From: Bog-159 sp963818855
GTDB lineage: Bacteria; Acidobacteriota; Terriglobia; Bryobacterales; Bryobacteraceae
Assembly: GCA_963818855.1 (NCBI GenBank)
Contig: CAWFUH010000012.1
Span: forward strand, 301,627 to 365,626
Direction: 5' to 3'
DNA length: 64,000 nt
The notes under the pieces are model-generated. The model made no database searches and had not been told where the DNA came from. It was given only the letters and a program-made list of their open reading frames with translations. Of this stretch, positions 35,877 through 45,013 are shown in pieces. The first letter of the stretch is position 1; each line of letters begins with the position of its first letter. The position numbers and the translations under genes were made by a program.

Positions 35877-38800
35877 TTAACGCGGCGCCTGACTTTGGCG
35901 AAGTACATCGTATAAGGGCTGGGCGGGCGTGACTCTTGGGTTCTCATCGGCTACCGATATGGCCAGAATGCGGATTTTATCGTTGTCCGGCAGCGTGATA
36001 CTTTTTGTGCCGGCGGGTAGCTCGATGGGGTACGCGAACAGGTAGGAGTAGGCGTAGGGCACGTTTTCGCCGGCCGCGTTGCGCCGATGATCGCAGTACC
36101 ATGCCACGTCCGCGCGTTTGATGTAGCCAGGCCGAATGCCGGTCATCTCTGCATAATCGTCATGCTCGGTTCGCGGCGGCGTGCCGGGGATCACACGGTC
36201 CTTCGCGACCCACTGGCGGTCGTCCCATTGTCCAATGAAGCCGCCCCAATCCTGGACGTTCAAGGCGACGCTCCGATCGCCTACGCGGAAATTGGCCGTC
36301 TGGTCGCCGTCCGCCGAAGCAGCCAGCACGTAGAGGCGATTATAGGGGCCCGCGGGGAGATTGATGGTTTGTCCCTTCGCCACGGCCGCATGGGGCGCGA
36401 CTGCGAAATCGACACCTCCGAAAGCGATATGCGACGGCAGCATGTCCGCGGGGAGGGCATTGCCTTTGCCGTCGAAACCGCCGGGCGCCGCGCGATCAGA
36501 GGGGATCGTCACTGGCGCGGAACGCACCTGCTCCACGCGTGCCGGCGCCGCGGTGAGCTTGATGGCGAAGGTGCGCGGCTGATATGCGGTAAACGAAGTG
36601 ACCAGTGCGCCGCCGGTCACAGTAGCCTGGCCGACAGGCTGCTCCTGCCCGTTCACTTCGCGCGCGGCGGTGATGGGCGCGGCGAACGATACCCGGACAT
36701 CCGGCTGTGGTTGGCCATCCAGTTCCACGAAGCGCGCGATCAGTTCGTCGCCCTGCTCTGCCTTCTTGAGCGCGAGGAGGCGGATGCGCGGGTTGTTGAT
36801 GGTGAGAAGAGAAAACTCCCGGCCCATTGCGCCAGCATGCCTGGAGGCCTGGAAAGCAATGAGGGGAGCATTCAGGCGCTGCGCCTGCCAGTCGGTCCCG
36901 GCGTTGCGCCAGCCGGCGGCATGGCCTGCCAGCCCGTAGACGAACTCATGGTGCCCGAGGTCCTGGGTGCCCTGGTCGTGATAGCCGCCGCGCGTGCCGG
37001 GAGTGCGGATGAGAGTCAGCCGGATGGTGTGATCGTTAGGCTTGTCCGATCCATTCTTACAGTCGGTGAGGATGGTTGCGCCGAACTCGCCACGCATGTC
37101 CGTCAGGTCGATCCACTGGTGCGACGGCACTTCGAACTTCTTAGGTTCGGCGGTAGGCCGCTCGATGGTTCCGATATCCCAGTTGTAAGTGGCCATCTGG
37201 TTGGAAGCCGTCAGCGGGAAAGACGCCTTCAGATTTGACTGCCTGGTGTTCCAGTCGATTACGTTGGCGAACTCCAGGCGCTTGCCCGCGTCGCCCGCCG
37301 CGAGACTGATGGTCTGGACAAACTTGGAGCCGGAGGCTTCGCGGGAGACCTCGATGGCCGCGCGGACCGGTCCGCTTTCGACCACACGGATGCGCGCGGG
37401 ACCCGCGACGTACGCCTTTGGCGTGGCCTGCTCCTGGTCCCAATCCATGTTCCAGGCCGGCCACTGCCGCGGATTGTCATAGGAGATGGCCAGGCGCGCG
37501 GGCGCGGCCAGTAGTTCGCGGCCGATGGCTTTATCGAAAATGGAGGACACGTCGCCATCGGCATTCAGCTTGACGCGGTAATACGGATTTTCGAGCGAAT
37601 TCTCCGAGACTTGCAATGCCGATGGAATCTGCGCGGCGGCCGCGCCAGGCTGCACATCATAGACGGCATAGCCGACCGATGGCGCCTTTGCCAAGAAGAG
37701 TACTTTGCCATTCGAGATTTGCGCCGGCACCTCTTTGCCGTCCGGACCCAGCACGTGGACCGCGGTGGGCGGGCCGCCGGGGAAGGCAAGGTCCGCTTCG
37801 ACAAGATCCTCACGCGCGATGTTCAGCGGATTGAAGACCACCACGGGTACGCCCGTGGTTTCAGTGTTCAGCGCGGCCGCGACGGCTGCGGTGCCGTCAT
37901 TGAGCACGCCAGCGAACTGGTTCAGGGCGATGATGTCATCGTTCCAGGCGAACTCGTATGCCTTGGGAGTAGCGGTGCCGGCAGCGATGTCGTGGAAGTG
38001 GCCGCCCATCACGAGGGTCCAGGCATCGTTGAGCCGCGCCAAGGGATACGCGCGCGCACCCAGCCATTCGGCGGCGATGGAAGCCTTCTCGGCGGCATCG
38101 GCCAGCAGTTCTTCCTTGCGAATCCACCGCTTCTGGTAGGCCTGCGACGTCAGCGAGCCGGCCGAATGGTTGGTCAGCTCCATTTCGCCGGTGTAGCGCG
38201 GCAGTCCGGCAGCTTCGGCCGGCGTGATATCGAGAAACATCTGGTCCGCGGTCGTGGAGATCACGTGGACGGGCCCATCGCCCAGCTTTACCTGCGGCCA
38301 CTCCGGATGCGGCCGGCCGGGATCGTAGAATCCGTCCGGGGGCGGCAGGCTGGCGGTGCCTTTGGTGACGATGGCTTCCAGGCGTTTGACAGATTCCTCA
38401 TCCGGAGTTCCGCCGATGTCACCCGTGCCGTAATAGTGGTAATCGGTGTACACGCCGCTGACTTTTCCGTTGTGCGCGACGCGCTCGGCCCAATCGCCCT
38501 GATAGCGTTCCAGGCGCTGATCCTGGTCCGCTTTGGAGAGCGCCCTTTGCTGATTCTGCAGGTTCGTGTATTCCTGGGTATCCTTCGGGTCAAACGGCTG
38601 CGAGTTTTGCTCCTGGAGTTGCAGTTTCTCGCGCAGCGGCTGGAGTTTCTTCCGAATCTCTTCGAGGGCGGCGTCGGGCGCCGCGGGAGGCAGCGGTTGG
38701 CTGAGATCGGTGTCGATGCCGCCGCTATAGTCACCCGGGTTCAAGCCGGCCAGCACGCTCTCGCCATCCGGTCCCACCCAGACGCCCACGTCGAACGGCG

Positions 38801-39383
38801 TGCCTTCGGGGGTATTCTCGATTGATTCCGGACCGCCGGCTGGTGCTGAAGAACCCCAAACCAGCTTTTGCGTGGAGAAGCCCAGCACGCCGGAGTGTGC
38901 CAGGATGGTCGGGAGGGAGGCGGGGAATCCGAAGCAATCGGGCAGCATGTACTCCGCGCTGGCCTTGCCGAGTTCCTTGCGAAACCAGTTGTTCCCGTAG
39001 AGGATTTGGCGGATGATGGCTTCGGCGCTGGGTGCGTTCACGTCGCCCTCTTCCACGGAGGAGCCCGCAGGGAACCAGCGGCCGGAATCGACGTAGGCCT
39101 TGACCTTCGCGAAATCGGCCGGGAAATATTCCTTCATAAACCGGTAGCGGTTGGCGCCGCTGAAATTGAAGATATAGTGGGGATATTTTTCGAAGAGCTT
39201 GAAATTATCCTCCATCGTTTTGCGAATATATTCGTTGATGACTTGGGGATATTCCCAGCGCCACTCCGTATCCAGGTGGGCGTAACCGACCACGTACAAG
39301 GTTGGCTGCGTGGTTAGATCGGGCTTCTGGGCCTGCGCACATGCGCCGCCGATGAGTGCTAATAAAGCCGCGCAATATCGCAT
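35877..39383 (-). CDS. Exported alpha-mannosidase, GH38 family
   Basis: A 1168-residue enzyme with a short signal peptide (MRYCAALLALIGGACAQAQ). The GH38 N-terminal domain begins YVVGYAHLDTEWRWEYP with zinc ligands His36 and Asp38; the nucleophile is Asp149 in LPDCFGFPASLP; HFHDIAAGTATP is the other metal-site segment. The usual helical middle and beta-sandwich C-terminal domains follow. It should remove alpha-mannose from glycans. The final 150 residues (LPAGPYNRLYVLAASADGDQ ... SITLPDNDKIRILAISV) match those of the S53 peptidase. It probably acts in the periplasm with the other hydrolases here. Confidence 0.92.
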   Translation of the reverse strand: MRYCAALLALIGGACAQAQKPDLTTQPTLYVVGYAHLDTEWRWEYPQVINEYIRKTMEDNFKLFEKYPHYIFNFSGANRYRFMKEYFPADFAKVKAYVDSGRWFPAGSSVEEGDVNAPSAEAIIRQILYGNNWFRKELGKASAEYMLPDCFGFPASLPTILAHSGVLGFSTQKLVWGSSAPAGGPESIENTPEGTPFDVGVWVGPDGESVLAGLNPGDYSGGIDTDLSQPLPPAAPDAALEEIRKKLQPLREKLQLQEQNSQPFDPKDTQEYTNLQNQQRALSKADQDQRLERYQGDWAERVAHNGKVSGVYTDYHYYGTGDIGGTPDEESVKRLEAIVTKGTASLPPPDGFYDPGRPHPEWPQVKLGDGPVHVISTTADQMFLDITPAEAAGLPRYTGEMELTNHSAGSLTSQAYQKRWIRKEELLADAAEKASIAAEWLGARAYPLARLNDAWTLVMGGHFHDIAAGTATPKAYEFAWNDDIIALNQFAGVLNDGTAAVAAALNTETTGVPVVVFNPLNIAREDLVEADLAFPGGPPTAVHVLGPDGKEVPAQISNGKVLFLAKAPSVGYAVYDVQPGAAAAQIPSALQVSENSLENPYYRVKLNADGDVSSIFDKAIGRELLAAPARLAISYDNPRQWPAWNMDWDQEQATPKAYVAGPARIRVVESGPVRAAIEVSREASGSKFVQTISLAAGDAGKRLEFANVIDWNTRQSNLKASFPLTASNQMATYNWDIGTIERPTAEPKKFEVPSHQWIDLTDMRGEFGATILTDCKNGSDKPNDHTIRLTLIRTPGTRGGYHDQGTQDLGHHEFVYGLAGHAAGWRNAGTDWQAQRLNAPLIAFQASRHAGAMGREFSLLTINNPRIRLLALKKAEQGDELIARFVELDGQPQPDVRVSFAAPITAAREVNGQEQPVGQATVTGGALVTSFTAYQPRTFAIKLTAAPARVEQVRSAPVTIPSDRAAPGGFDGKGNALPADMLPSHIAFGGVDFAVAPHAAVAKGQTINLPAGPYNRLYVLAASADGDQTANFRVGDRSVALNVQDWGGFIGQWDDRQWVAKDRVIPGTPPRTEHDDYAEMTGIRPGYIKRADVAWYCDHRRNAAGENVPYAYSYLFAYPIELPAGTKSITLPDNDKIRILAISVADENPRVTPAQPLYDVLRQSQAPR

Positions 39384-39464
39384 GGGACGGCCTCCGGCGC
39401 TTAATGTACCTCCTTGCGTGGTTAATGGTGGTGAGGAAAGCCTGAAATTGTCGTGAAATCTGGA

Positions 39465-39507
39465 GGCGGGTCTGGAGACCCGCCGCAGACCTGGTGGTCT
39501 GCCCCAC
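39465..39507 (+). repeat. Double-hairpin intergenic repeat, copy 4
   Basis: A 43-bp copy: first stem GGCGGGTCT/AGACCCGCC, second GCAGACC-TGGT-GGTCTGC, then CCCAC. It lies 55 bp upstream of the second ADOP permease and 80 bp upstream of the divergent GH38 start. Confidence 0.85.
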
Positions 39508-39561
39508 CACAGGGACTAAAATGGGGTGGGAAGCGTCAAAAGCTGAGAGGGGGAGCGGCCT

Positions 39562-41997
39562 GTGTTTGCTTTGTTTGAGGACCTCGCGCGCGACATCCGT
39601 TTCGGGATACGGAATTTGCGGAAGAGTCCAGGGCTGGCGCTGATGACCGCCGGTTCGCTGGCGCTCGGGATCGGCGCCACGACCGCGATGTATAGCGTGA
39701 TCTATGCGGTGCTGCTCGATCCGTTCCCATACAAAGATGTCGCCCACCTGGTGAGTCCGATGCTGCGGGAACCCGGCCGGCGGGGCTACCGCACTTACTA
39801 CACAACCGATCAGTATCTTGAAATCGCGCAACGCAGCACGATATTCGAGGGCCTGACGTTCTCCACCATCAACGACATTCTGTGGACCGGAAACGGCGAA
39901 CCGCAGAGATTGCGCGGAAATCACACCACCATGAACGGGTTTGAGGTGATGGGCGTGCCGCCGCTGCTGGGACGCGCTACGAACCTGGGGGACGCAGCGG
40001 GAGGCGCGGCGCCAGTCGCCATCCTGAGCTATCGTTTCTGGCAGCGCCAGTTCGGCGGAGATCCGGGCGTGCTGGGGCGCCAGATGACACTGGACGGTAC
40101 TGCCCGCACGGTGATCGGCGTGATGCCGCGGCGTTTCATGTGGCGCGGCCCCGACGTCTACATCCCCATCGTGCCGCGCCGCGGGGAAGCCGTGGAGGGC
40201 GTCCGCTTTGCGCACGTCGTCGGCCGTCTGAAGCCGGGAGTTACCGCGGCGCAGGCGGAGGCGGACTTGCGCCCGATCATGGAGGATCTGCAGCGGCAAT
40301 CGCCGCACGACTTTCCGGAGAAATGGCGCGCCGGCATTATCCCCTTCGCCGAGCAATTCCAAAGCGGCCTGCACGACGCGCTTTGGATTCTGTTTGGCGC
40401 CGTGGGACTGCTGTTGCTGATCTCGTGCGTGAATGTTTCAAACCTGCTGCTGTCGAAGGCGTCGGCGCGCTACAAGGAGATCGCGGTGCGCGCATCGCTG
40501 GGCGCCAGCCGGTTGCGGATCGTGCGCCAGTTGCTGTGCGAGAGCATTGTGCTGGCCTGCGTGGGGGGCCTGGCAGGCATCATTCTGGCGAAGGCCGGCC
40601 TGGCCGGAATCATGGCGGTGGTGCCGCCCAATACCATTCCCGACGAGGCCCTCGTCGCGCTCAACACGCCGGTTCTGCTATTTGCGCTGGCGATTTCGGC
40701 CGGGGCTGCATTTATTTTCGGCCTGGCGCCGGCGCTGCACCTCTCGGGCGGCGATATCGTCAGCCCGCTGAAGGAAGCGGGCCGGGGCTCGACCGGCGGC
40801 AAGCGCCAGCGATTCCTGCGCGGCGGCCTGGTGGTGGGCGAAGTCGCGCTTTCCCTGATGCTGCTGGTGGGTGCGAGCCTGATGATCCGGACGCTGTTCG
40901 CCATCGAAGACCTGGGTCTGGGCATGCAGCCGTCTCGCATACTGACCGTGCGCGTGCCGCTTTCGGACAAACGCTATCCGGACACGGCGCGGCGCAACAC
41001 GTTCTTCCGGGAGTTGCTCAGCCGCACCAGTGCATTACCCGGTGTGGCCACGGTGGGCCTCGACATCGGGCTGCACCCCTTCGGGAGCTACATGGGTGGG
41101 GCGGTCGAAGTGGCCGGCAGTGCGCATCCGGACAAGCGCACCGTACAGATCCATACCGTGAACGAAGGCTATTTAAAAGCAGTGAGCATAGGCTTGATGG
41201 ATGGACGGCCGATCGACGAGCACGATATCGCCAATGGCGCGCATAACGTCCTGGTGAACGAGGCGTTCGTGCGCCGGTATCTGTCCGGGCGCGATGCGCT
41301 CGGCCGGCACGTGTCGATCCCCTTCCTGCTAACGCCCGATTTCCACGTGGCGGACGCTGCGTTTCAGATTGTCGGCGTGACGCGGGACGCGCTCAATAAC
41401 GTACCGGACCAGCAGGTGATGCCGGAGATTTTCATCCCTTATACGATTATTGGACGGGCCGATGAGCTCGTCGTGCTGGTGAAGGGGCGTCCGGAGGGCC
41501 TGATGAACGCGGTGCGGGCGCAGGTATATGCAATCGACAAGGACCAGCCGGTGACCGACGTGAAAACCATTGAGACCATGCTGAATGAATGGGTTTATTC
41601 CGGCCCGCGATTCAACCTGCTGCTATTTTCGATTTTTGCCGCCCTCGGACTGGTGCTTGCCCTGCTGGGAATCTACGGCGTGATCTCCAGTTCCGTGGCG
41701 CAGCGCACACACGAGATCGGGATCCGTATGGCGCTGGGCGCGAGCTTCTCGCGAGTGGTTTGGATGGTCCTGGGCTCCGGCATGCGGCTGATCGGGGCGG
41801 GCGTGGCGGCCGGCCTGCTGCTCAGTCTCGTGTCGGTCCGCGTGCTGTCGAGGCAGGTTTGGAAGCTCTCGACTTTCGACCCGTATTCGTTTGCGGCGGT
41901 CTCGTTGCTGGTGGTAGCTGCAGGATTGTTAGCTTGTTTCTGGCCGGCACGCGCGGCGGCGCGCATCGATCCGATGTCCGCGTTGCGCGAGGAGTAG
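39562..41997 (+). CDS. ADOP-type ABC permease (MacB/FtsX-like), GTG start
   Basis: An 811-residue membrane protein starting at GTG 39562 after GAGAGGGGGA. It begins directly with DLARDIRFGIRNLRKSPG, lacking the longer N-terminal segment (DEELRxHLE) and the adjacent PadR gene of the other two copies. The periplasmic MacB-type core contains ILSYRFWQRQFGGDPGVLG, and FtsX-like helix blocks lie at about 270-410 and 680-800. The last lines (YGVISSSVAQRTHEIGIRMALGA) are typical of the family. Export substrate and ATPase partner are unknown. Confidence 0.87.
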   Translation: MFALFEDLARDIRFGIRNLRKSPGLALMTAGSLALGIGATTAMYSVIYAVLLDPFPYKDVAHLVSPMLREPGRRGYRTYYTTDQYLEIAQRSTIFEGLTFSTINDILWTGNGEPQRLRGNHTTMNGFEVMGVPPLLGRATNLGDAAGGAAPVAILSYRFWQRQFGGDPGVLGRQMTLDGTARTVIGVMPRRFMWRGPDVYIPIVPRRGEAVEGVRFAHVVGRLKPGVTAAQAEADLRPIMEDLQRQSPHDFPEKWRAGIIPFAEQFQSGLHDALWILFGAVGLLLLISCVNVSNLLLSKASARYKEIAVRASLGASRLRIVRQLLCESIVLACVGGLAGIILAKAGLAGIMAVVPPNTIPDEALVALNTPVLLFALAISAGAAFIFGLAPALHLSGGDIVSPLKEAGRGSTGGKRQRFLRGGLVVGEVALSLMLLVGASLMIRTLFAIEDLGLGMQPSRILTVRVPLSDKRYPDTARRNTFFRELLSRTSALPGVATVGLDIGLHPFGSYMGGAVEVAGSAHPDKRTVQIHTVNEGYLKAVSIGLMDGRPIDEHDIANGAHNVLVNEAFVRRYLSGRDALGRHVSIPFLLTPDFHVADAAFQIVGVTRDALNNVPDQQVMPEIFIPYTIIGRADELVVLVKGRPEGLMNAVRAQVYAIDKDQPVTDVKTIETMLNEWVYSGPRFNLLLFSIFAALGLVLALLGIYGVISSSVAQRTHEIGIRMALGASFSRVVWMVLGSGMRLIGAGVAAGLLLSLVSVRVLSRQVWKLSTFDPYSFAAVSLLVVAAGLLACFWPARAAARIDPMSALREE

Positions 41998-42072
41998 CTG
42001 CTGAGGAGATGGTTTCGAGGACTTGCTTCGCGATCTTCGGGCGCAAAGTCGTCCCACTGTGGAAGGGCGCGG

Positions 42073-42177
42073 TTACCCGACCTGGACGGCGGTTGTCAGG
42101 ATCTCGCGGCTGAGGAGCACGTCACATTCAGCGGCCGGCAATGCTTCCAGATAGAGTTCAACGGCTTCTTTAATATT
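42073..42177 (-). pseudogene. hicB: HicB-like antitoxin, C-terminal half
   Basis: On the minus strand this encodes NIKEAVELYLEALPAAECDV followed by LLSREILTTAVQVG and a stop: the C-terminal half of a HicB/UPF0150-type protein, starting in mid-domain at an Asn. Upstream the frame runs into an ISL3 transposase fragment. The complementary N-terminal half, ending at the same Asn, is on the same strand at 49331-49453. Joined, they give a 72-residue protein of normal HicB length. No intact hicA was seen. Confidence 0.72.
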
Positions 42178-42440
42178 AAATGGTTCGAAAGCCACAGGGG
42201 CGACAGTCGACGCGCCGCATGGTGTACAGAAGGAAGGCGAGAAATCCCCAGATGGGAATGAACTCAAAGCGCCGTTCAGCGAGTTGGTCGTATCCGGGCG
42301 CCGGCAAATGGCAGCGCGAGCACAGTCGGGCCGAACCCTTGCGCGGTCCTACGGCCACTTCGATGCACTTCTTGTCGGCACTGAAGTGAGCGTGCTGGTA
42401 GACAAAACCCCGAAAACGACGGCAGCGGTTTAGAATCGTG
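42178..42440 (-). pseudogene. ISL3-family transposase, N-terminal fragment
   Basis: The minus strand reads ILNRCRRFRGFVYQHAHFS, then CIEVAVGPRKGSARLCSRCH, LPAPGYDQLAERRFEFIPIW and YTMRRVDCRPCGF: the zinc-finger N-terminal region of ISL3-type transposases, with CxxC pairs and the RRFEFxPxWG and MRRVDCxxCG motifs. The sequence stops being transposase exactly where the hicB half begins, and the catalytic DDE part is missing. The insertion sequence is therefore truncated and inactive. Confidence 0.7.
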
Positions 42441-42762
42441 ATCCAGTTCCATGGTGCGGAAACGAAGTGGCGGCGAAACCACTACCATAAACCGCTCCCA
42501 GAGGCGGCTCGTCTTCCCGTCTCGACAAGCTGGCCCTTCGGGGAGATCGTCCAGGATTTCAACGAGAAGTTCCGAGAGGAAGCACGTTGACCACGTCGGG
42601 CGCCACGGAATCGGTAAACGCTGCGCGACAAGGGAGTATCTGGCTCACGACGCGGGTTCGGCACCCACCGGTCGGGCCAAAGTCCTAGAGCCTAGACAAA
42701 CCAGCCAAATGGATTGGTTCCGATTACTCAACAGCGGCGAGACCACCCGCTCTCTTTTCGGG

Positions 42763-42837
42763 ATGGTAACGCTCATCGTAAGGAACGGTAGCCATGTCCC
42801 GAATAATCCCGGAACAAGCATCGCCTGTGCTGCGTAC
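42763..42837 (+). repeat. 75-bp direct repeat, left copy
   Basis: Identical over 75 bp to 43015-43089, starting ATGGTAACGCTCATCG and ending GCTGCGTAC. After the exact match both copies continue to a shared GAGAATGCA. In the right copy that leads to the VOC start codon; in the left copy no gene follows. No gene was recognised in 42441-42762. Confidence 0.9.
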
Positions 42838-43014
42838 TACTCGATAAGAGAATGCAGGCTGTCGCACATGTAGTAAAATGAGGTTAGTCATCCGTATTAG
42901 TTCAAGAATCAATTATAGTAAATCCTTTTTATCTCTTTACTTGAAAAGTCATAAATTACTCGAGATTTCGTCCCAGGTACCGCTGTTACGGTTACCCCCA
43001 TACCATCAAGTTTA

Positions 43015-43089
43015 ATGGTAACGCTCATCGTAAGGAACGGTAGCCATGTCCCGAATAATCCCGGAACAAGCATCGCCTGTGCTGCGTAC
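43015..43089 (+). repeat. 75-bp direct repeat, right copy
   Basis: Exact second copy, 252 bp from the first. It immediately precedes the VOC gene and so holds its upstream region. The 177 bp between the copies is AT-rich compared with the rest of the window. Confidence 0.9.
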
Positions 43090-43107
43090 CAATTGATTGG
43101 AGAATGC

Positions 43108-43542
43108 ATGACGAATCACGATCACGTCCCCGAAGGGCCGCCGCTTGGGCTAACGCCTATCCTAGCTGTTTCGGATGCTCATGCTGCCATCGCCTTCTAC
43201 GCGCAGGCATTTGGGGCAACTGAACTTGCGCGCATCCTCGCGCCTGACACAAAGCGTCTCATGCATGTAAGGATGATTGTGTTCGGAACAGTTTTTGTGT
43301 TCATGGATGAGATCCCGGAACTGGCGGCGAACGAGAGTCGATTCCACAACCCAGACCGGTTGAACGGGACGTCCGTTTCATTGCATCTTCAGGTAGCAGA
43401 TGCTGAGTTGGTTTGGAAGCAGGCACTCGATGCGGGAGCTGTTCCAATAATCCCGCTCGCAGAACAATTCTGGGGCGAGCTCTACGGGAGATTGAAGGAC
43501 CCGTTCGGGCACGAGCGGAATAGTTTGTGTGTGCATGCATGA
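43108..43542 (+). CDS. VOC-superfamily (glyoxalase/PhnB-like) protein
   Basis: A 144-residue cytosolic protein. The ATG at 43108 follows TTGGAGA; the longer frame from 43015 only translates the 75-bp repeat. The beta-alpha-beta-beta-beta VOC pattern is visible: LTPILAVSDAHAAIAFYAQAFGATEL, then HVRMIVFGTVFVFMDE, SVSLHLQVADAELVWKQALDAGA and LYGRLKDPFGHER. It resembles PhnB-like members, which bind metals or small ligands, including some resistance proteins and isomerases; substrate unknown. The final strand is slightly shortened (NSLCVHA). Decayed fragments of the same locus flank it on both sides. Confidence 0.8.
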   Translation: MTNHDHVPEGPPLGLTPILAVSDAHAAIAFYAQAFGATELARILAPDTKRLMHVRMIVFGTVFVFMDEIPELAANESRFHNPDRLNGTSVSLHLQVADAELVWKQALDAGAVPIIPLAEQFWGELYGRLKDPFGHERNSLCVHA

Positions 43543-43596
43543 GAGGGTGGAACTAGCTGAGGATGAAATAGATTCTATTTTTTTCAACCTTGTACG

Positions 43597-43695
43597 GGAC
43601 TCCACTTCATTGCATCGGCAGGTATCAGATTCTGAATTGGTTTGGAAGCTGGCACGATGCGAGATGCGAATGCTGCTAGACGCAATAATCCGTTG
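43597..43695 (+). pseudogene. Decayed partial duplicate of the VOC gene
   Basis: About 70 bp here closely match the interior of the VOC gene (near 43370-43440): both share TTCATTGCATC, CAGGTA-CAGAT-CTGA, then TTGGTTTGGAAGC and GGCAC. The translation DSTSLHRQVSDSELVWKLA parallels GTSVSLHLQVADAELVWKQA. The remaining VOC sequence is absent. Confidence 0.6.
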
Positions 43696-44120
43696 GCTGG
43701 TTGAGGACCGCCAAGGGACGCAGCAGCATCTCATCGGCGAAGCTGTACATGGCCGAGGTGGCGCAGATGCCGAGGGCCAGTGGACAGATCGCCACGCAGG
43801 TACTTCAGATTCTTGGGAGGACGCCGAAGTGGATGAATGGTCTGCCGCGACGCTGTTTCCTGATGCCCGAAGGAAACGTAGAGGTTTTTGCCTACGTGGT
43901 TACGCCTTCGCTGGCTTCGTCATGGTTCTGACTGATCTATGGAGCACCACGGTTGTCCTGACTTCAGGCACCAGATAGCTGCGTAGGTATCAGCTCACCT
44001 TGACGGATCACGCCCCCTGCTGACATTTCTGGCGACGGCGGCGGTAGACCCTCCCTGACGGCGAAGGGTAGACTCTCGACACGACTGACGCCTGAAATCC
44101 AGACGCAATCAAGGATTCCT
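43696..44120. other. Unassigned sequence between the VOC remnant and the TA-recombinase unit
   Basis: Forward frames are open (for example to 43978), but none has a recognisable family. I regard it as decayed sequence. A GTAGAC repeat pair near 44044-44072 is the only other structure noted. Confidence 0.45.
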
Positions 44121-44138
44121 CGCCCCTTCGCGACCAGG
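44121..44138 (+). repeat. 18-bp direct repeat, left (candidate attachment site)
   Basis: CGCCCCTTCGCGACCAGG. It sits inside an imperfect palindrome, GGATTCCTCGCCCC / GGGGAGTAATCC (44113-44148). The toxin gene ends 31 bp to its right. Confidence 0.6.
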
Positions 44139-44169
44139 GGAGTAATCCGCCATCCTGCGATGAATCGCC

Positions 44170-44727
44170 CTAGTCCCGTGAGATTGCGGCCGAAACGATT
44201 GCAACGAAGTCGGGCACCGTGCCCTTGAGAATGTCCAGGAGTTGACTCATGCTACGACCGCGGTCGCCTGCTTGTTGCTGGAGTTTCGCTTTCACCAGCG
44301 CTTGCTCCTGGCGGAAAATCTCGATCAGGAAGGACTCAGGGTGCAGCGCGCGGACGCCCCACATCACCAGGTGCTCTGGCCTGAAGTGGCGAAGATTGAG
44401 GGTCAAGATGATAGCTGCTTCACCGCGGACCGCGGCTGCGACTACGTGGCGGTCCTTTTCGTCGTTCGTCATCCTCGGAATCAGTGACTCGTAACCGGTG
44501 ATCCAGGCCTCGCTAAAGTGGGCCCGCAGCTCCTTTTCAAGATGAGTAGTCAGAGTATGGGGCCAACCAAGTCTCAATTCCAACGTACGGGTCGTCTCCC
44601 GAATAATCTCCTCGGACCATTTCGGCTCGAAAAGCCGCGGCGGCTCCGCGAGGCGCAGAAGCGTATCGCACAAAGAGAAATTGGCGAGGACGCAGGCGTC
44701 GAGGACGACGAGCGGAGTACCCGTCAT
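44170..44727 (-). CDS. PIN-domain toxin (VapC-like ribonuclease)
   Basis: A 185-residue PIN-fold protein: VVLDACVLANFSLCD with the first acidic residue Asp10, EPKWSEEIIRET, and MTNDEKDRHVVAAAVRGEAAIILTLNLRHF, matching the usual D...E...D..D pattern of Mg-dependent ribonucleases in VapBC-type modules. It is longer than typical VapC (about 130 residues) through a C-terminal helical tail. It should cleave RNA when free of antitoxin. It overlaps the antitoxin gene by 4 bp. Confidence 0.82.
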   Translation of the reverse strand: MTGTPLVVLDACVLANFSLCDTLLRLAEPPRLFEPKWSEEIIRETTRTLELRLGWPHTLTTHLEKELRAHFSEAWITGYESLIPRMTNDEKDRHVVAAAVRGEAAIILTLNLRHFRPEHLVMWGVRALHPESFLIEIFRQEQALVKAKLQQQAGDRGRSMSQLLDILKGTVPDFVAIVSAAISRD

Positions 44728-44942
44728 TCCTGGCCGGGAATCAACACACGCTCATAGAGGTCCGCCTGATCAACGGCCTGACCGATTCTGCGGAGCGCAT
44801 CGAGCCGCTGCTGCCCACGCTGGCGCTGGTCGAAGAAGCGCCGAACCGCCTCTTCGATCAGTTCGTCGCGGCTCCGATAGTGGCCGCTAGCGAGTTCCTG
44901 CTCGACCTGTTTTGTCAAATCCGCCGGCAGCGTTACGTCCAT
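44724..44942 (-). CDS. Antitoxin of the PIN toxin, ribbon-helix-helix/ParD-like
   Basis: A 72-residue protein starting MDVTLPADLTKQVEQELASG, followed by YRSRDELIEEAVRRFFDQRQ. This short strand-helix-helix pattern is typical of ParD/CopG-type antitoxins that bind operator DNA and mask the toxin with the C-terminal tail. Ribosome site AGAGGAG. Its start is 71 bp from the divergent recombinase start, so it may repress that promoter too (inference). Confidence 0.82.
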   Translation of the reverse strand: MDVTLPADLTKQVEQELASGHYRSRDELIEEAVRRFFDQRQRGQQRLDALRRIGQAVDQADLYERVLIPGQE

Positions 44943-45013
44943 GACCGTCTCCTCTCTTCATTCTACTCGTTCGGCGCCATAACAAGGTCGACGGTCGAAG
45001 GAGTCCGTCGCTC

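Noticed and set aside
39205..40374. Minus-strand open frame across the start of the second ADOP permease
   Set aside because: It overlaps two supported genes and a repeat element; the translation has no recognisable family.
41998..42075. Possible hicA toxin fragment after the hicB C-terminal half (RRPGRVTAPFHSGTTLRPK in another frame)
   Set aside because: The resemblance to HicA is slight, it overlaps the hicB end, and the HicA core (GSHxxxxH) is not found.
42909..43109. 66-codon minus-strand frame ending in VIYDFSSKEIKRIYYN
   Set aside because: Half of it is the 75-bp repeat read in antisense and the other half matches nothing I know; not supported as a gene.
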